NCBI GenBank assembly: GCA_026418195.1
Contig: JAOABU010000044.1
Location: 1-39,464 of the forward strand
Direction: 5' to 3'
Source: Spirochaetota bacterium
Lineage (GTDB): Bacteria; Spirochaetota; Spirochaetia; DTKZ01
Length of the DNA stretch: 39,464 nucleotides
The notes below the pieces were generated by a model. The model did no database searches. It was not told the origin of the DNA and saw nothing but the letters and a program-made list of their open reading frames with translations. Made by a program: the position numbers and the translations under genes. How positions within the stretch are numbered: position 1 is the first letter of the stretch; every line of letters starts with the position of its first letter. Positions 7,935 to 16,215 of this stretch are shown here, in pieces.

Positions 7935-8687
7935 ATGAGGCTGTCACATACAATAGCTTTCGGGAGGTATTCTGTGATTACACTACCAGTTTTTCGGACA
8001 AATACACTCTACACCATTCAACCTACTAAAATTATTGCACTAGGATTGAACTATCGGGAACATGTGAAAGAAAGTGTGAGCGCTCAATTCGTCCAAGTTC
8101 CCCTAGAGGAACCAAAGGAGCCTGTTCTTTTTCCTAAGACCCCTAACTGTCTCATTGGACCAGATGAGCCCATCCTTATTCCAGCAATTCTCTCGTCCTA
8201 CAATTTCGAATCCCCCAGAACCGATTATGAAGCGGAATTGGCCTTCATCATCAAAGAAACATGTAAGCATGTCCCTCCGGAGAAGGCCTACGATTATATC
8301 TATGGATTTACCTGTATGAACGATGTAAGTCAGAGGAACATCCAGACCTCGGATAAATCCGGTTGGTTTCGGGGCAAGTCTTTCGATACCTTCGGTCCGA
8401 TCGGGCCCCAGATCGTCCTCATGAAAGATATTGGCGACCCCCAGAATCTCTCTATTCAGTGTCGAGTGAATGGAAAGGTAGTACAATCGGGAAATACGAA
8501 GGATATGATTTTCTCTATTCGGGAGATACTATCTTTCATTTCTAAAAACATGACCCTTTATCCAGGAGACATTATTACCACCGGAACTCCTCAAGGAGTA
8601 GGTCCAATCAAACCTGGAGATATCGTGGAGGTGGAAATCGAGAGGATAGGGATCCTTCGGAATCCAGTGGCCCTGGAGAAAGTATAG
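7935..8687 (+). CDS. Fumarylacetoacetate hydrolase (FAH) family protein
   Basis: A 250-residue enzyme of the FAH superfamily, which cleaves or decarboxylates beta-diketo or oxo acids with a divalent metal. KIIALGLNYREHVKES, EPVLFPKTPNCLIGPDEPI, the metal-binding Glu pair in DYEAELAFII, GFTCMNDVSQRNIQ and the C-terminal GDIITTGTPQGVGPIKPGD are all in the usual order. Substrates vary (acylpyruvate, oxaloacetate, homoprotocatechuate intermediates) and none can be chosen. GGGAG sits 11 bases before the ATG, while a TATTCT hexamer ends five bases before it, so a short or absent leader is possible. Phosphopentomutase follows after 21 bases, suggesting an operon. Confidence 0.88.
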   Translation: MRLSHTIAFGRYSVITLPVFRTNTLYTIQPTKIIALGLNYREHVKESVSAQFVQVPLEEPKEPVLFPKTPNCLIGPDEPILIPAILSSYNFESPRTDYEAELAFIIKETCKHVPPEKAYDYIYGFTCMNDVSQRNIQTSDKSGWFRGKSFDTFGPIGPQIVLMKDIGDPQNLSIQCRVNGKVVQSGNTKDMIFSIREILSFISKNMTLYPGDIITTGTPQGVGPIKPGDIVEVEIERIGILRNPVALEKV

Positions 8688-8708
8688 AACTCTCAAAACC
8701 TTTTCGCC

Positions 8709-9911
8709 ATGATAGAAGCTGAACGTACTCATCGGTGTATTTTAATTGTGATCGATAGCTTTGGGATAGGAGCGATGCCCGATGCGGCCAGTTATGGAGA
8801 TGAGGGAGCGGATACCGCTTTCCATATCTGCCAGGCGGTGTCGGGTCCTAAATGGCCTACCCTGCAAGCCCTCGGGCTAGGGAATTGTGCCCAACTTTTA
8901 GGGAAGATCCTGCCAGGTTGTGAACCCGCCATAAATCCTCAAGCTTCCTTTGGAATACTGGAAGAGAAGTCACCCGGAAAGGACACTACTACGGGACATT
9001 GGGAGTTAGCTGGTATTGTTCTCCATCGACCCTTCTTCACTTTCCCACCCACCTATCCTTCTTTTCCTTCTGATCTTGTTCGAGCGTTTGAGAAGGAAAC
9101 TGGAAGAAAGGTCCTTGGAAACAAGGCAGCATCGGGTACAGAGATCATACAGGAATTAGGAGCGGAACATATTCGGACGGGAAATCCCATCTGTTATACT
9201 TCTGCGGATTCGGTGTTTCAGATCGCTGCCCATGAAGAGGTAATCCCTTTGGAGGAACTCTATCGAATCTGTATGATTGCCCGAAGACTTTGCGATCCGT
9301 TGAACGTTGCCCGGGTAATTGCGCGCCCCTTTGTTGGGCAACCTGGATCCTTTATTCGGACCAAGAACCGAAAAGATTTCAGCCTGTCCCTACCTGCTCC
9401 TTCTGTATTGAATGTACTACAGTCTGCAGGAGTACGAACCATCGGTATAGGGAAGATAGGGAACATCTTCAACGATTCAGGTCTCGATGAGAATTATCCG
9501 GATAAGGGAAACCTTGCTTGTCTGGAACGAACCCACTCCCTTGTACAACGGGAAAGGACCAGAAAAGAGTTTCTTTTTGTCAATTTAGTGGATACTGACA
9601 TGGTATATGGGCACCGGAGGGATGTGCGGGGGTATTTTCATGCAGTGAGCGAGATCGATAAAGCTTTAAACCGTTTGCTGCCCTATGTAGAAGTAGGGGA
9701 CTCACTGATTGTAACAGCCGATCATGGATGTGATCCCACTTTCAGAGGAACGGATCATACGCGGGAATATGTGCCTCTCCTTGTATATCAAAAAGAGAGA
9801 AAAGGCGTTTCCCTAGGAATACGGAAGACCTTTGCGGATGTAGCATCCTTTGTGTGCCAATTTTTCGGTCTTCCCAATTCCTTCCCAGGGACATCTTGGA
9901 GCTATGGATGA
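8709..9911 (+). CDS. deoB: Phosphopentomutase DeoB
   Basis: A 400-residue alkaline-phosphatase-superfamily mutase that interconverts ribose-1-phosphate (or deoxyribose-1-phosphate) and the 5-phosphate in nucleoside salvage. Metal and active-site motifs are in order: VIDSFGIGAMPDA (Asp ligand), SPGKDTTTGHWELAG with the phosphorylated Thr, YTSADSVFQIAAHEE, GKIGNIFNDSG, FVNLVDTDMVYGHRRDV and VTADHGCDPTFRGTDHTREYVPLLVY. Length fits the family. No Shine-Dalgarno sequence is visible before ATG 8709 and no better start exists, so translation may depend on the upstream gene. Its stop overlaps the next start (ATGA). Confidence 0.96.
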   Translation: MIEAERTHRCILIVIDSFGIGAMPDAASYGDEGADTAFHICQAVSGPKWPTLQALGLGNCAQLLGKILPGCEPAINPQASFGILEEKSPGKDTTTGHWELAGIVLHRPFFTFPPTYPSFPSDLVRAFEKETGRKVLGNKAASGTEIIQELGAEHIRTGNPICYTSADSVFQIAAHEEVIPLEELYRICMIARRLCDPLNVARVIARPFVGQPGSFIRTKNRKDFSLSLPAPSVLNVLQSAGVRTIGIGKIGNIFNDSGLDENYPDKGNLACLERTHSLVQRERTRKEFLFVNLVDTDMVYGHRRDVRGYFHAVSEIDKALNRLLPYVEVGDSLIVTADHGCDPTFRGTDHTREYVPLLVYQKERKGVSLGIRKTFADVASFVCQFFGLPNSFPGTSWSYG

Positions 9912-10831
9912 AACGGGATAGACTGTTTGGAAGTATAGAAGCCGGTGGTACCAAGTTCACTTGTGCTGTCGGCGAGGACCCTTTTCGTATGGTAGCGCAA
10001 AAAACCTTCCCTACCACTACTCCATCAGAGACGTTGGGAAGGGTAATCGAGTTTTTTCATTCAGTGGAAGAGGAGTTCGGAAAGATCGAAGCATTTGGAA
10101 TCTGCTCGTTTGGGCCTGTAGATCTTCGCCATGGATCCCCAACGTATGGTTGTATCACTTCTACCCCGAAAAAAGGATGGGAACAGACTCCCATTGTTCA
10201 GAATTTGGAAGCTGAGTTCAGGGTTCCTATTGGATTCGATACCGATGTGAACGGAGCTGCGCTTGGAGAAAGAAGATGGGGGGCTGGACAGGGGAAGGAT
10301 ACCATCCTGTACATTACCGTAGGAACGGGAATTGGTGGTGGAGCCTTGGTGAATGGACAACCGATCCATGGATTGGTGCATCCCGAGATGGGGCATGTGC
10401 GAATCCCCCATGATCATGCAAAGGATCCCTTTCCTGGATCCTGTCCTTACCATGGAGATTGCCTGGAAGGGTTGGCATCGGGAGCCGCTTTGAACGCCCG
10501 GTGGGGTAAACCTGCTTCAGCGTTAGAATCTGGTCACCCTGCCTGGGACCTTGTGGCAGAGTATCTGGGTTTCGGTATAGTGAATTACATTCTTACCTTG
10601 TCTCCGGAAGTGGTGATCCTGGGAGGAGGGGTGATGAAAGCCTCCCATCTTTTCAATCGGATCAGAAGAAAGGTTACTACCCTTCTCAACCAGTATGTGA
10701 AATCCCCTATGGTGGAGGAGAAGATCGAAACCTATATAGTGCCCCCAGCCCTTGGGGATTGGGCGGGAATCGCGGGCGGGTTCGAGTTAGCCCTAAGGGC
10801 TTGTACGGAAGGCTCCAATCTTCACCGTTAG
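9908..10831 (+). CDS. ROK-family kinase, fructokinase-like
   Basis: A 307-residue ROK sugar kinase. The N-terminal ATP loop is SIEAGGTKFTCAVG, the catalytic segment is FDTDVNGAALGERRWGAGQG with Asp, the phosphate loop is ITVGTGIGGG, and the zinc site is GHVRIPHD, then SCPYHGDCLEGLASGAAL. That spacing of His and Cys resembles bacterial fructokinases of the YdhR/GmuE type, so fructose is the best substrate guess. The frame is open from 9854 inside deoB, but ATG 9908 overlaps the deoB stop and has GGAG eight bases before it. The 3' end overlaps the convergent rex gene by 39 bases. With deoB it forms a small sugar-phosphate operon. Confidence 0.9.
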   Translation: MKRDRLFGSIEAGGTKFTCAVGEDPFRMVAQKTFPTTTPSETLGRVIEFFHSVEEEFGKIEAFGICSFGPVDLRHGSPTYGCITSTPKKGWEQTPIVQNLEAEFRVPIGFDTDVNGAALGERRWGAGQGKDTILYITVGTGIGGGALVNGQPIHGLVHPEMGHVRIPHDHAKDPFPGSCPYHGDCLEGLASGAALNARWGKPASALESGHPAWDLVAEYLGFGIVNYILTLSPEVVILGGGVMKASHLFNRIRRKVTTLLNQYVKSPMVEEKIETYIVPPALGDWAGIAGGFELALRACTEGSNLHR

Positions 10832-11434
10832 AACTGCATATCCTGAAGATAGATCTTCCTGTTGCACAATCACTTGGGAGGGAACTTTCAATTTCACATT
10901 GGTAAAGTTCCAAATGGCTGTGATCCCCGCTCGAACTATCTGCTCTGCTACCTCTTGAGCGGCACTAGAGGGTACCGTCAGGATGGCGATTTCTATCCCT
11001 AGTTCTTGTTTCACTTGAGGGAGCACATCCATAGAATAGATATCGATTCCATGGATCTTTTTCCCAATTTTATCGGATTCCACGTCGAATCCCGCACAGA
11101 TCCGGAGACCATGTTTCAGAAACTCCTTGTTTCCCATCAATGCCTGTCCTAGATGACCAGCTCCTACGATGGCAGCCTTTTTATCGGTATCCCAGTGCAG
11201 GAATCGATTGATGGCAATATAGAGGTCTTTTACCGAATATCCGATTCTTGGCTTTCCTGCGATCCCTGTTAAAGCAAGGTCCTTGCGAACTTGGATGGGT
11301 TCCAGCTCAAGTTCTTGAGCAATCACGGTACCTGAAATGTATTCTATACCCTCATCCAACGCTTGCTGTACCAAAACCAAGTATGAAGGGAGCCTGCGGA
11401 TGGAAGGCAAACTGGTAAGTTTACTTGTTTTCAT
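10793..11434 (-). CDS. rex: Redox-sensing transcriptional repressor Rex
   Basis: DNA-binding repressor that senses the NADH/NAD+ ratio, 213 residues. An N-terminal winged helix (SIRRLPSYLVLVQQALDEG, then VIAQELELEPIQVRKDLALTG) is followed by GKPRIGY, the Rossmann motif VGAGHLGQAL, FDVESDKIG and a C-terminal dimerising helix with IWNFTNVKLKVP. All are typical of Rex. I prefer ATG 11434 because AGGAG lies six bases upstream; an ATG five codons earlier (11449) would contain that ribosome site. No TTGTGAAA-type Rex operator was seen near its own start. It faces rlmD across a short divergent region and overlaps the ROK kinase gene tail to tail. Confidence 0.95.
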   Translation of the reverse strand: MKTSKLTSLPSIRRLPSYLVLVQQALDEGIEYISGTVIAQELELEPIQVRKDLALTGIAGKPRIGYSVKDLYIAINRFLHWDTDKKAAIVGAGHLGQALMGNKEFLKHGLRICAGFDVESDKIGKKIHGIDIYSMDVLPQVKQELGIEIAILTVPSSAAQEVAEQIVRAGITAIWNFTNVKLKVPSQVIVQQEDLSSGYAVLTVKIGAFRTSP

Positions 11435-11512
11435 TGGTTGCTCCTGCATCTCTTCCCATGGGATACAATCTCTTTTATCATACTTCTAGAATTTTTGCGA
11501 GAGAGAATTCAC

Positions 11513-12631
11513 ATGTTTTTTGTTGAAATTGAAAAGATAGTCCAAGGTGGTTTTGGAATCGGTAGGGTTCAAGGAAAGGTGATCTTTGTCCCTTATACAC
11601 TGCCCGGAGAGAGGGTTCAGGTGGAAACCACAAAGGCAAGAAAGGATTATGAAATTGCCCAGACCTTTCATATTTTACAGCCTTCCCCCTACCGTATTAC
11701 GTCTCTTTGTCCATATTTCCCCCAATGTGGGGGATGTCAATTCCATCATATCGGGTATGATACTGAATTAGGGATCAAAAGAGAAATGTTCCAGGAAACC
11801 CTTAGGCGGATTACCGGTCTATCTTCTATTCGATCAGATTTTTCTATTGGGTTCATACATTCCTATCCCCTAGCCTGCCGGAATCGAGTTCGATTACATT
11901 TCTCGGAAGGGCAGATAGGATTTTTAACCGCAAAGGGAAATTCCCTGGTACCCATAGATCGTTGCATTGTATGCGTAGAGGAGATAAATCGATTCCTACA
12001 GGATGTCTGGGATCACAGAATTCCGTTGAGATCTAGCGGAGAAGCAACTGTCTTTGGGTATGGAGGAAACTATTTCTGGGAAGGGGGAAGTAGAGAAGTC
12101 ACAGTGGAGTTACTAGGAAAACAAGTATCGTTCCCCATAGACTCTTTTTTTCAAAGCAACCTGTCAGTTTTAGAACGATTGATTCAAACTCACATTTTGC
12201 CTTTGCAGGGTTCAAGGATCCTAGAATTGTACGCTGGAGTGGGTACTTTTGGCGTCTTTTTAAAAAACAATTGTACTCACTACACGATGGTGGAAGAGTA
12301 TCCTACTTCCGTGCAATTCGCTCGGAAGAATTTAGGAAAAGGACGGGTGAAGGTAGTGCAGGGGAAGGTGGAACAATGGATTCATCAACGAGACATGTAC
12401 GATACAGTGGTGATAGATCCACCTCGGGCTGGACTATCTCTCCCTGTACGGGAGTTCTTGCTACGAATGTCTCCCAAGACAATCCTGTATATATCCTGTA
12501 ACCCAGTTACCTTTGCTCGGGATTTAAAATCCTTTTTAACCGGAGGGTACGAAATCAAATTCTGCACTCTATACGATTTCTATCCTCGGACGACCCATCT
12601 TGAGGTGGTATGCCAGTTAGAAAAACAGTAA
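11513..12631 (+). CDS. rlmD: 23S rRNA (uracil-C5)-methyltransferase, RlmD/RumA type
   Basis: A 372-residue SAM-dependent enzyme that makes m5U in 23S rRNA. An N-terminal TRAM domain (EIEKIVQGGFGIGRVQGKVIFV) is followed by the iron-sulfur cluster Cys set CPYFPQCGGCQFHH and a later Cys near DRCIVC. SAM-binding motifs are LELYAGVGTFG and MVEEYP, the catalytic region is VIDPPRAGL and YISCNPVTFARDL with the nucleophilic Cys, and a general base lies in the terminal TTHLEVVCQLEK. The longer frame starting at 11438 adds 25 residues unlike the family; ATG 11513 gives the standard start with GAGAGAG seven bases upstream. RlmD versus RlmC specificity is not resolved. Confidence 0.92.
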   Translation: MFFVEIEKIVQGGFGIGRVQGKVIFVPYTLPGERVQVETTKARKDYEIAQTFHILQPSPYRITSLCPYFPQCGGCQFHHIGYDTELGIKREMFQETLRRITGLSSIRSDFSIGFIHSYPLACRNRVRLHFSEGQIGFLTAKGNSLVPIDRCIVCVEEINRFLQDVWDHRIPLRSSGEATVFGYGGNYFWEGGSREVTVELLGKQVSFPIDSFFQSNLSVLERLIQTHILPLQGSRILELYAGVGTFGVFLKNNCTHYTMVEEYPTSVQFARKNLGKGRVKVVQGKVEQWIHQRDMYDTVVIDPPRAGLSLPVREFLLRMSPKTILYISCNPVTFARDLKSFLTGGYEIKFCTLYDFYPRTTHLEVVCQLEKQ

Positions 12632-14151
12632 TCCTTCTTGTGTTGGTAGCTCTTTGGTACAGGATGGGTGCAGAGGCCCAGGATAGGGACGCTTTCTACA
12701 TAAAGTATGCTTTGGATGGGAAACCCCTTGCAATTCTACATTCTGCTCAAGGGGATGAAGTATGGGTGGTGACGGATGCAAACTCTTTAGTACGGGTGAG
12801 GTGGCAAGGGGGTATCCAGAAACAGGTACCTTTGCCTAGGGGAGTGAAAGGAGCCTTCCCAAGGTTTCAGGGTGGAGTCCTGATTTGGTTCAGCAGCAAC
12901 GAGATTCAATGGTACAATTCCAATGGAGGTCTGGTGCGTCAGTTTAGGGTAGAGAACGACGCTGTGCGTTTAGTGCAAGAAACAATGGGAGGCTACGCCC
13001 TGGTAGAGACGGAAGAAAGCAAGGCAGTTCTCTATAGTCTTGCTGGAAACAAGCTGCTCGAATGGAAACGGGAAGGGGCACCTTCGCTACCCCTCCAGAT
13101 AAGCGATCAGGATACGATTCTAGATGCACAGACTACGGGACATTGCGTGGTGCGGAGGATAGACGGAACGATACTGACCAAACTCCATTTTCCCCATCCT
13201 TTACTCCTCGTATCCTGGGTTGGAGACAGAATCCTCTTGGGGGTGTCTCCAGACGGGAAGGCAACCCTTCTGAATCAGGATGGAAAAGAGCTAGGGAGTA
13301 GAATTCTGTTTCCCACCCAAACCTTACTGTATCCTTCTATGATCCAGATCAGTCGAGGGGGAACCGTATCCTATCTCGATCTTAATGGATACTTTCATGT
13401 AAGTTCCTTGGAAGAAGGATCGGATGGTTTGCCTCGTTCCTATCCGTTGAACCTTCAAAACAGTCAACCGACGGCACTGGGTGTTTCTAGTACCGGAATC
13501 TCCATCTGCGTAGGAGATTCCCAATGGATCCTTCACTGGATCCGGGTTCCTGATGAGAAGCTGCCTCGGACTTCTCGTAAAGCAGTGTTGCAGTATTCCG
13601 TTCCTAATACTTTCCTACTTAACCCTGCAGAGCAATATTTTATGGACCTTGTCAAAAGTCCTTTTCCTCGGAAAAATCTCCAACTCCTAGAAGAAACGAA
13701 GAATTACCTCCGAGATGGAAATCTCCATTGGATTCTTCTGGAGGTAAAGAAAGGGCTGCAAGCACTCATTACCAGGGAGGAACTAGGAGCTACCCTTAGG
13801 GTAGATGCAGTGCTTCTACTGGGCAGGATCGGGGATGGATTCGATGGAGAGTGGTTAGGGAAGAGATTGATCGAGGAAAAGGAACAAGTTGTTCGGAGAA
13901 GTATTCTGGAAGCCCTCTATCCTTTGTCGGTTGCCCCTAACGAAATAACGAGAAAGGATCTTTTCACATACCTTAGAAGTAAGCGCAAGACTCTAGATCT
14001 CCTCGATCTTCGATTGTCTCTGGTACTTCTGGATAACTGGATAAAAAGTTCCGGCTTTCCTCTTCGGCAGGATGAAATGGAGACCCTATCCTCCCTCGCA
14101 GCTGAGAACCCTCAGTTTTCCAGACCGATTGTCGAGTTTATTCGGAGGTGA
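12610..14151 (+). CDS. Exported beta-propeller/helical-repeat protein, unknown function
   Basis: I do not recognise a named family. The 513-residue protein begins with a signal peptide (MPVRKTVILLVLVALWYRMGAEAQ). Residues ~30-320 consist of repeated short beta-strand units with Gly, Asp and Trp turns (for example GDEVWVVTDANSLVRVRW and GDRILLGVSPDGKATLLN), which looks like a WD/PQQ-type propeller. Residues ~340-513 are helical and resemble HEAT-like repeats (RVDAVLLLGRIGDG, VVRRSILEALYPLS). It overlaps the 3' end of rlmD by 22 bases, with GAGGTGG just before ATG 12610. It lies directly before the P83/100 gene, so a shared envelope role is plausible but not shown. Confidence 0.82.
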   Translation: MPVRKTVILLVLVALWYRMGAEAQDRDAFYIKYALDGKPLAILHSAQGDEVWVVTDANSLVRVRWQGGIQKQVPLPRGVKGAFPRFQGGVLIWFSSNEIQWYNSNGGLVRQFRVENDAVRLVQETMGGYALVETEESKAVLYSLAGNKLLEWKREGAPSLPLQISDQDTILDAQTTGHCVVRRIDGTILTKLHFPHPLLLVSWVGDRILLGVSPDGKATLLNQDGKELGSRILFPTQTLLYPSMIQISRGGTVSYLDLNGYFHVSSLEEGSDGLPRSYPLNLQNSQPTALGVSSTGISICVGDSQWILHWIRVPDEKLPRTSRKAVLQYSVPNTFLLNPAEQYFMDLVKSPFPRKNLQLLEETKNYLRDGNLHWILLEVKKGLQALITREELGATLRVDAVLLLGRIGDGFDGEWLGKRLIEEKEQVVRRSILEALYPLSVAPNEITRKDLFTYLRSKRKTLDLLDLRLSLVLLDNWIKSSGFPLRQDEMETLSSLAAENPQFSRPIVEFIRR

Positions 14152-14159
14152 AATTCCCT

Positions 14160-14188
14160 TTGTCAAGGATCGATCCCTGTGGCATACT
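14160..14188 (+). promoter_or_regulatory. Putative promoter of the P83/100 gene, close to the start codon
   Basis: TTGTCA (14160-14165) and CATACT (14183-14188) are separated by exactly 17 bases. The -10 box ends six bases before ATG 14195, so transcription would begin at or next to the start codon. No ribosome-binding site is visible between the boxes and the ATG. Call made from sequence only. Confidence 0.45.
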
Positions 14189-14194
14189 TACCGT

Positions 14195-15790
14195 ATGAGA
14201 TCTTTCTTTTTTTTCCTGTTCGTCTGTCTGGGGGCACCGATTCTTATCGGAGAAGAGCTACGGGTAGATACAGAAGAACTACAAGGAGCCCTGAAAGAAG
14301 GCATCGTATTTGAAAACTATGAAGGGGTACCAGAGAAGATCGAAACCCTAGCCCAGATTCGGGGGATCGGAACTGCCTTGGCAGGTGAAGGGAGAAGGGC
14401 TTCTACGGGCAAGTATACCGTGATCCGAGCAGTGGATCCTTCCACCCCAATAGGATTGGATGCAGATATTTTCATCCTTGAACCCGATGCATCGGTGGAT
14501 CATATTCGAAACCTTCGGTGGATCTTAGGAAGTTATTTGGAAGCCCAATACGGATATGGTAGGGCCGATGCCGACCTTCTGTCCCAGTTCATCACCCTAT
14601 ACAATGCTGTGTATCGAAAGAATATTCCTTATTTCAAAGAACGGTATAAACCTGTTGTGCTCTCCTACCTGGATCCCGCAAAAGTGGGATTGGCTCTTAG
14701 GTATCGAGAGTGGCCAGGAAATACCCAACTGTTGATCCCCCTCTCTGGACCAAAAAAGAAAGGGATTCTGAGCATTGAAACAGGCACTTTGACCGAAAAA
14801 CCGGTGGTGGAGGAACTTCGCAAAGAAGAAGACCGGGGTATCCCTCTCCGGAAAGAAATGGTGGAGTTGAAAGAACGACAACTAAAAGAAGAGGAACGGC
14901 AGCTGGAAGTTGAAAAAAAGGCTCTTCAGGTGGAAAAAGAGAAGCTTAAAGCAGAAGAGAACCTAGATACATCCCAAAGAAAACAGGTATCTCAACCTTC
15001 CCGAGCGGAACCTTCTTTAAAAGACATCCCTTCAAGCCATCCTCAACCCAGTGCAGCAACTCAGCCGGTACGTTCTTCAGAACAAGGTCCAAAGACATTA
15101 GCACCATCTTCGACTCCTACTTCAACGACTTCCCCATCGGTACCAGCAGTGGAACCGACTCCCTCTTCCACCCTAGAAACGAAATCTTCTCAACCCTCTA
15201 TTGCAGCCAAAGAGGAAGAGTTGAAAGAAAAAGAGAAACAGATTCAGGAAAAACAACAAGCCCTTCGGGAGGAACGGATAGCGATTGCGAAGGATCAGCA
15301 GGAACTGCTAGCAGGCAATGCGCTTCAGGTAGCGAAAATGGTGCCTTTTCTATTCATGGAGAAAGAAGGTCCTAGACTCGTGCTTTTAGAGGAGAACTCA
15401 GGTGTTGTTACCGTACGGTCCAACGAGTATCCTTTGAAGCAACCCATATTTCATTCCTTCGGAGGGGGATACCTGGTGATCCTTGATAGAGGAGGCAAGG
15501 GAGGTAAGCTTGCCATATTGGATCCCGCTAGTTTACAAGTCCGTGTTACATCCCGCGAAGAAATCTATGGACCAGGGAAGGTAAGAGTGCACGAATCCGT
15601 CTGTTTTGCCGTCCTTCGGGAAGGTAACGCATGGTTTGTAGGAAAGTTTGATTCCACGTTGGCCCTCCTTGCTCGTTCCCGAGTATCTGTAGTTCCGGAA
15701 ACCGATCTTGCAATTCAAGGGGGAAAGCTCTACGTTCAAACCTCCGATGGAAAGGTAGCGGTATTGAGTCTCGAGCTTACATCACCATGA
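14195..15790 (+). CDS. P83/100-type antigen (spirochaete exported protein)
   Basis: A 531-residue exported protein of the Borrelia P83/100 type. After a signal peptide (MRSFFFFLFVCLGAPILIG), residues ~20-190 carry the family's conserved region with NYEGVPEKIETLAQIRGIG, LRWILGSYLEAQYGYGRADADLL and TLYNAVYRKN. A charged coiled coil (~210-265) follows, then a Ser/Thr/Pro-rich linker (~268-345), a second short coiled coil (~346-385) and a beta-rich C-terminal domain. The family occurs in Borrelia and Treponema, where it is immunogenic; its molecular role is unknown. The frame is open from 14072, but ATG 14195 begins the signal peptide. No Shine-Dalgarno sequence precedes it; a promoter-like pair ends six bases upstream. 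Confidence 0.85.
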   Translation: MRSFFFFLFVCLGAPILIGEELRVDTEELQGALKEGIVFENYEGVPEKIETLAQIRGIGTALAGEGRRASTGKYTVIRAVDPSTPIGLDADIFILEPDASVDHIRNLRWILGSYLEAQYGYGRADADLLSQFITLYNAVYRKNIPYFKERYKPVVLSYLDPAKVGLALRYREWPGNTQLLIPLSGPKKKGILSIETGTLTEKPVVEELRKEEDRGIPLRKEMVELKERQLKEEERQLEVEKKALQVEKEKLKAEENLDTSQRKQVSQPSRAEPSLKDIPSSHPQPSAATQPVRSSEQGPKTLAPSSTPTSTTSPSVPAVEPTPSSTLETKSSQPSIAAKEEELKEKEKQIQEKQQALREERIAIAKDQQELLAGNALQVAKMVPFLFMEKEGPRLVLLEENSGVVTVRSNEYPLKQPIFHSFGGGYLVILDRGGKGGKLAILDPASLQVRVTSREEIYGPGKVRVHESVCFAVLREGNAWFVGKFDSTLALLARSRVSVVPETDLAIQGGKLYVQTSDGKVAVLSLELTSP

Positions 15791-15796
15791 ACTTTG

Positions 15797-16204
15797 TCAA
15801 GGGAGGAACCGTTTCCGTTTTCTGCGAAAGAGTTTCCGAAAGCATTGAATCAGTTTCAACCAGATTCTATAAAAGAATCCTGGGTTGCGCAGCTTTTCCA
15901 ACCGATCGGACCCCATAGACAATTCATCCAGGGTAAAGTCTTTTCGTTGGATGTTTTCCTCTATCTCCATCTCCAACTGATCGATATCCTCGGTTCTATT
16001 CACTACCACTACCGGGATGGTTTTCCAACCCAGCTGTTTCGCAGCCATGAGTCTTCGATACCCTGCAATGAGGGTGTATTCGGGATCGACCACGATCGGT
16101 TGAAGAAGTCCGTACTTTCGCATGCTATCCATTAGAGAGGAAAGATCCCCCAAAGACTTGCGCAGTCGTTTCCTGACCTTTATCTCCTCGATTCGTACCT
16201 GCAT
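15797..16204 (-). CDS. Stand-alone ParB/sulfiredoxin-fold protein with basic amphipathic tail
   Basis: A 135-residue protein with the ParB N-terminal domain: MQVRIEEIKVRKRLRK, SLMDSMRKYGLLQPIVV, LIAGYRRLMAAKQLGW and IEENIQRKDFTLDEL are the conserved boxes in order, including the GxRRxxAAK and ENIQR segments associated with CTP binding in ParB. The helix-turn-helix and dimerisation domains of chromosomal ParB are absent. Instead the last ~25 residues form a strongly basic stretch with regularly spaced Phe, Trp, Leu and Ile that would make an amphipathic helix. ATG 16204 is preferred, with GAGAGGT six bases upstream, over the TTG at 16219. It follows PBP1A by 11 bases on the same strand and ends six bases from the convergent P83/100 gene. 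Confidence 0.8.
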   Translation of the reverse strand: MQVRIEEIKVRKRLRKSLGDLSSLMDSMRKYGLLQPIVVDPEYTLIAGYRRLMAAKQLGWKTIPVVVVNRTEDIDQLEMEIEENIQRKDFTLDELSMGSDRLEKLRNPGFFYRIWLKLIQCFRKLFRRKRKRFLP

Positions 16205-16215
16205 CAGGATACCTC

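Noticed and set aside
11438-11512. Extended N-terminus of RlmD
   Set aside because: The 25 added residues are unlike the TRAM start and overlap the rex 5' region; ATG 11513 has a ribosome site.
11435-11512. Rex operator in the rex-rlmD divergent region
   Set aside because: I looked for a TTGTGA/TTCACA-type inverted repeat and found none that was convincing.
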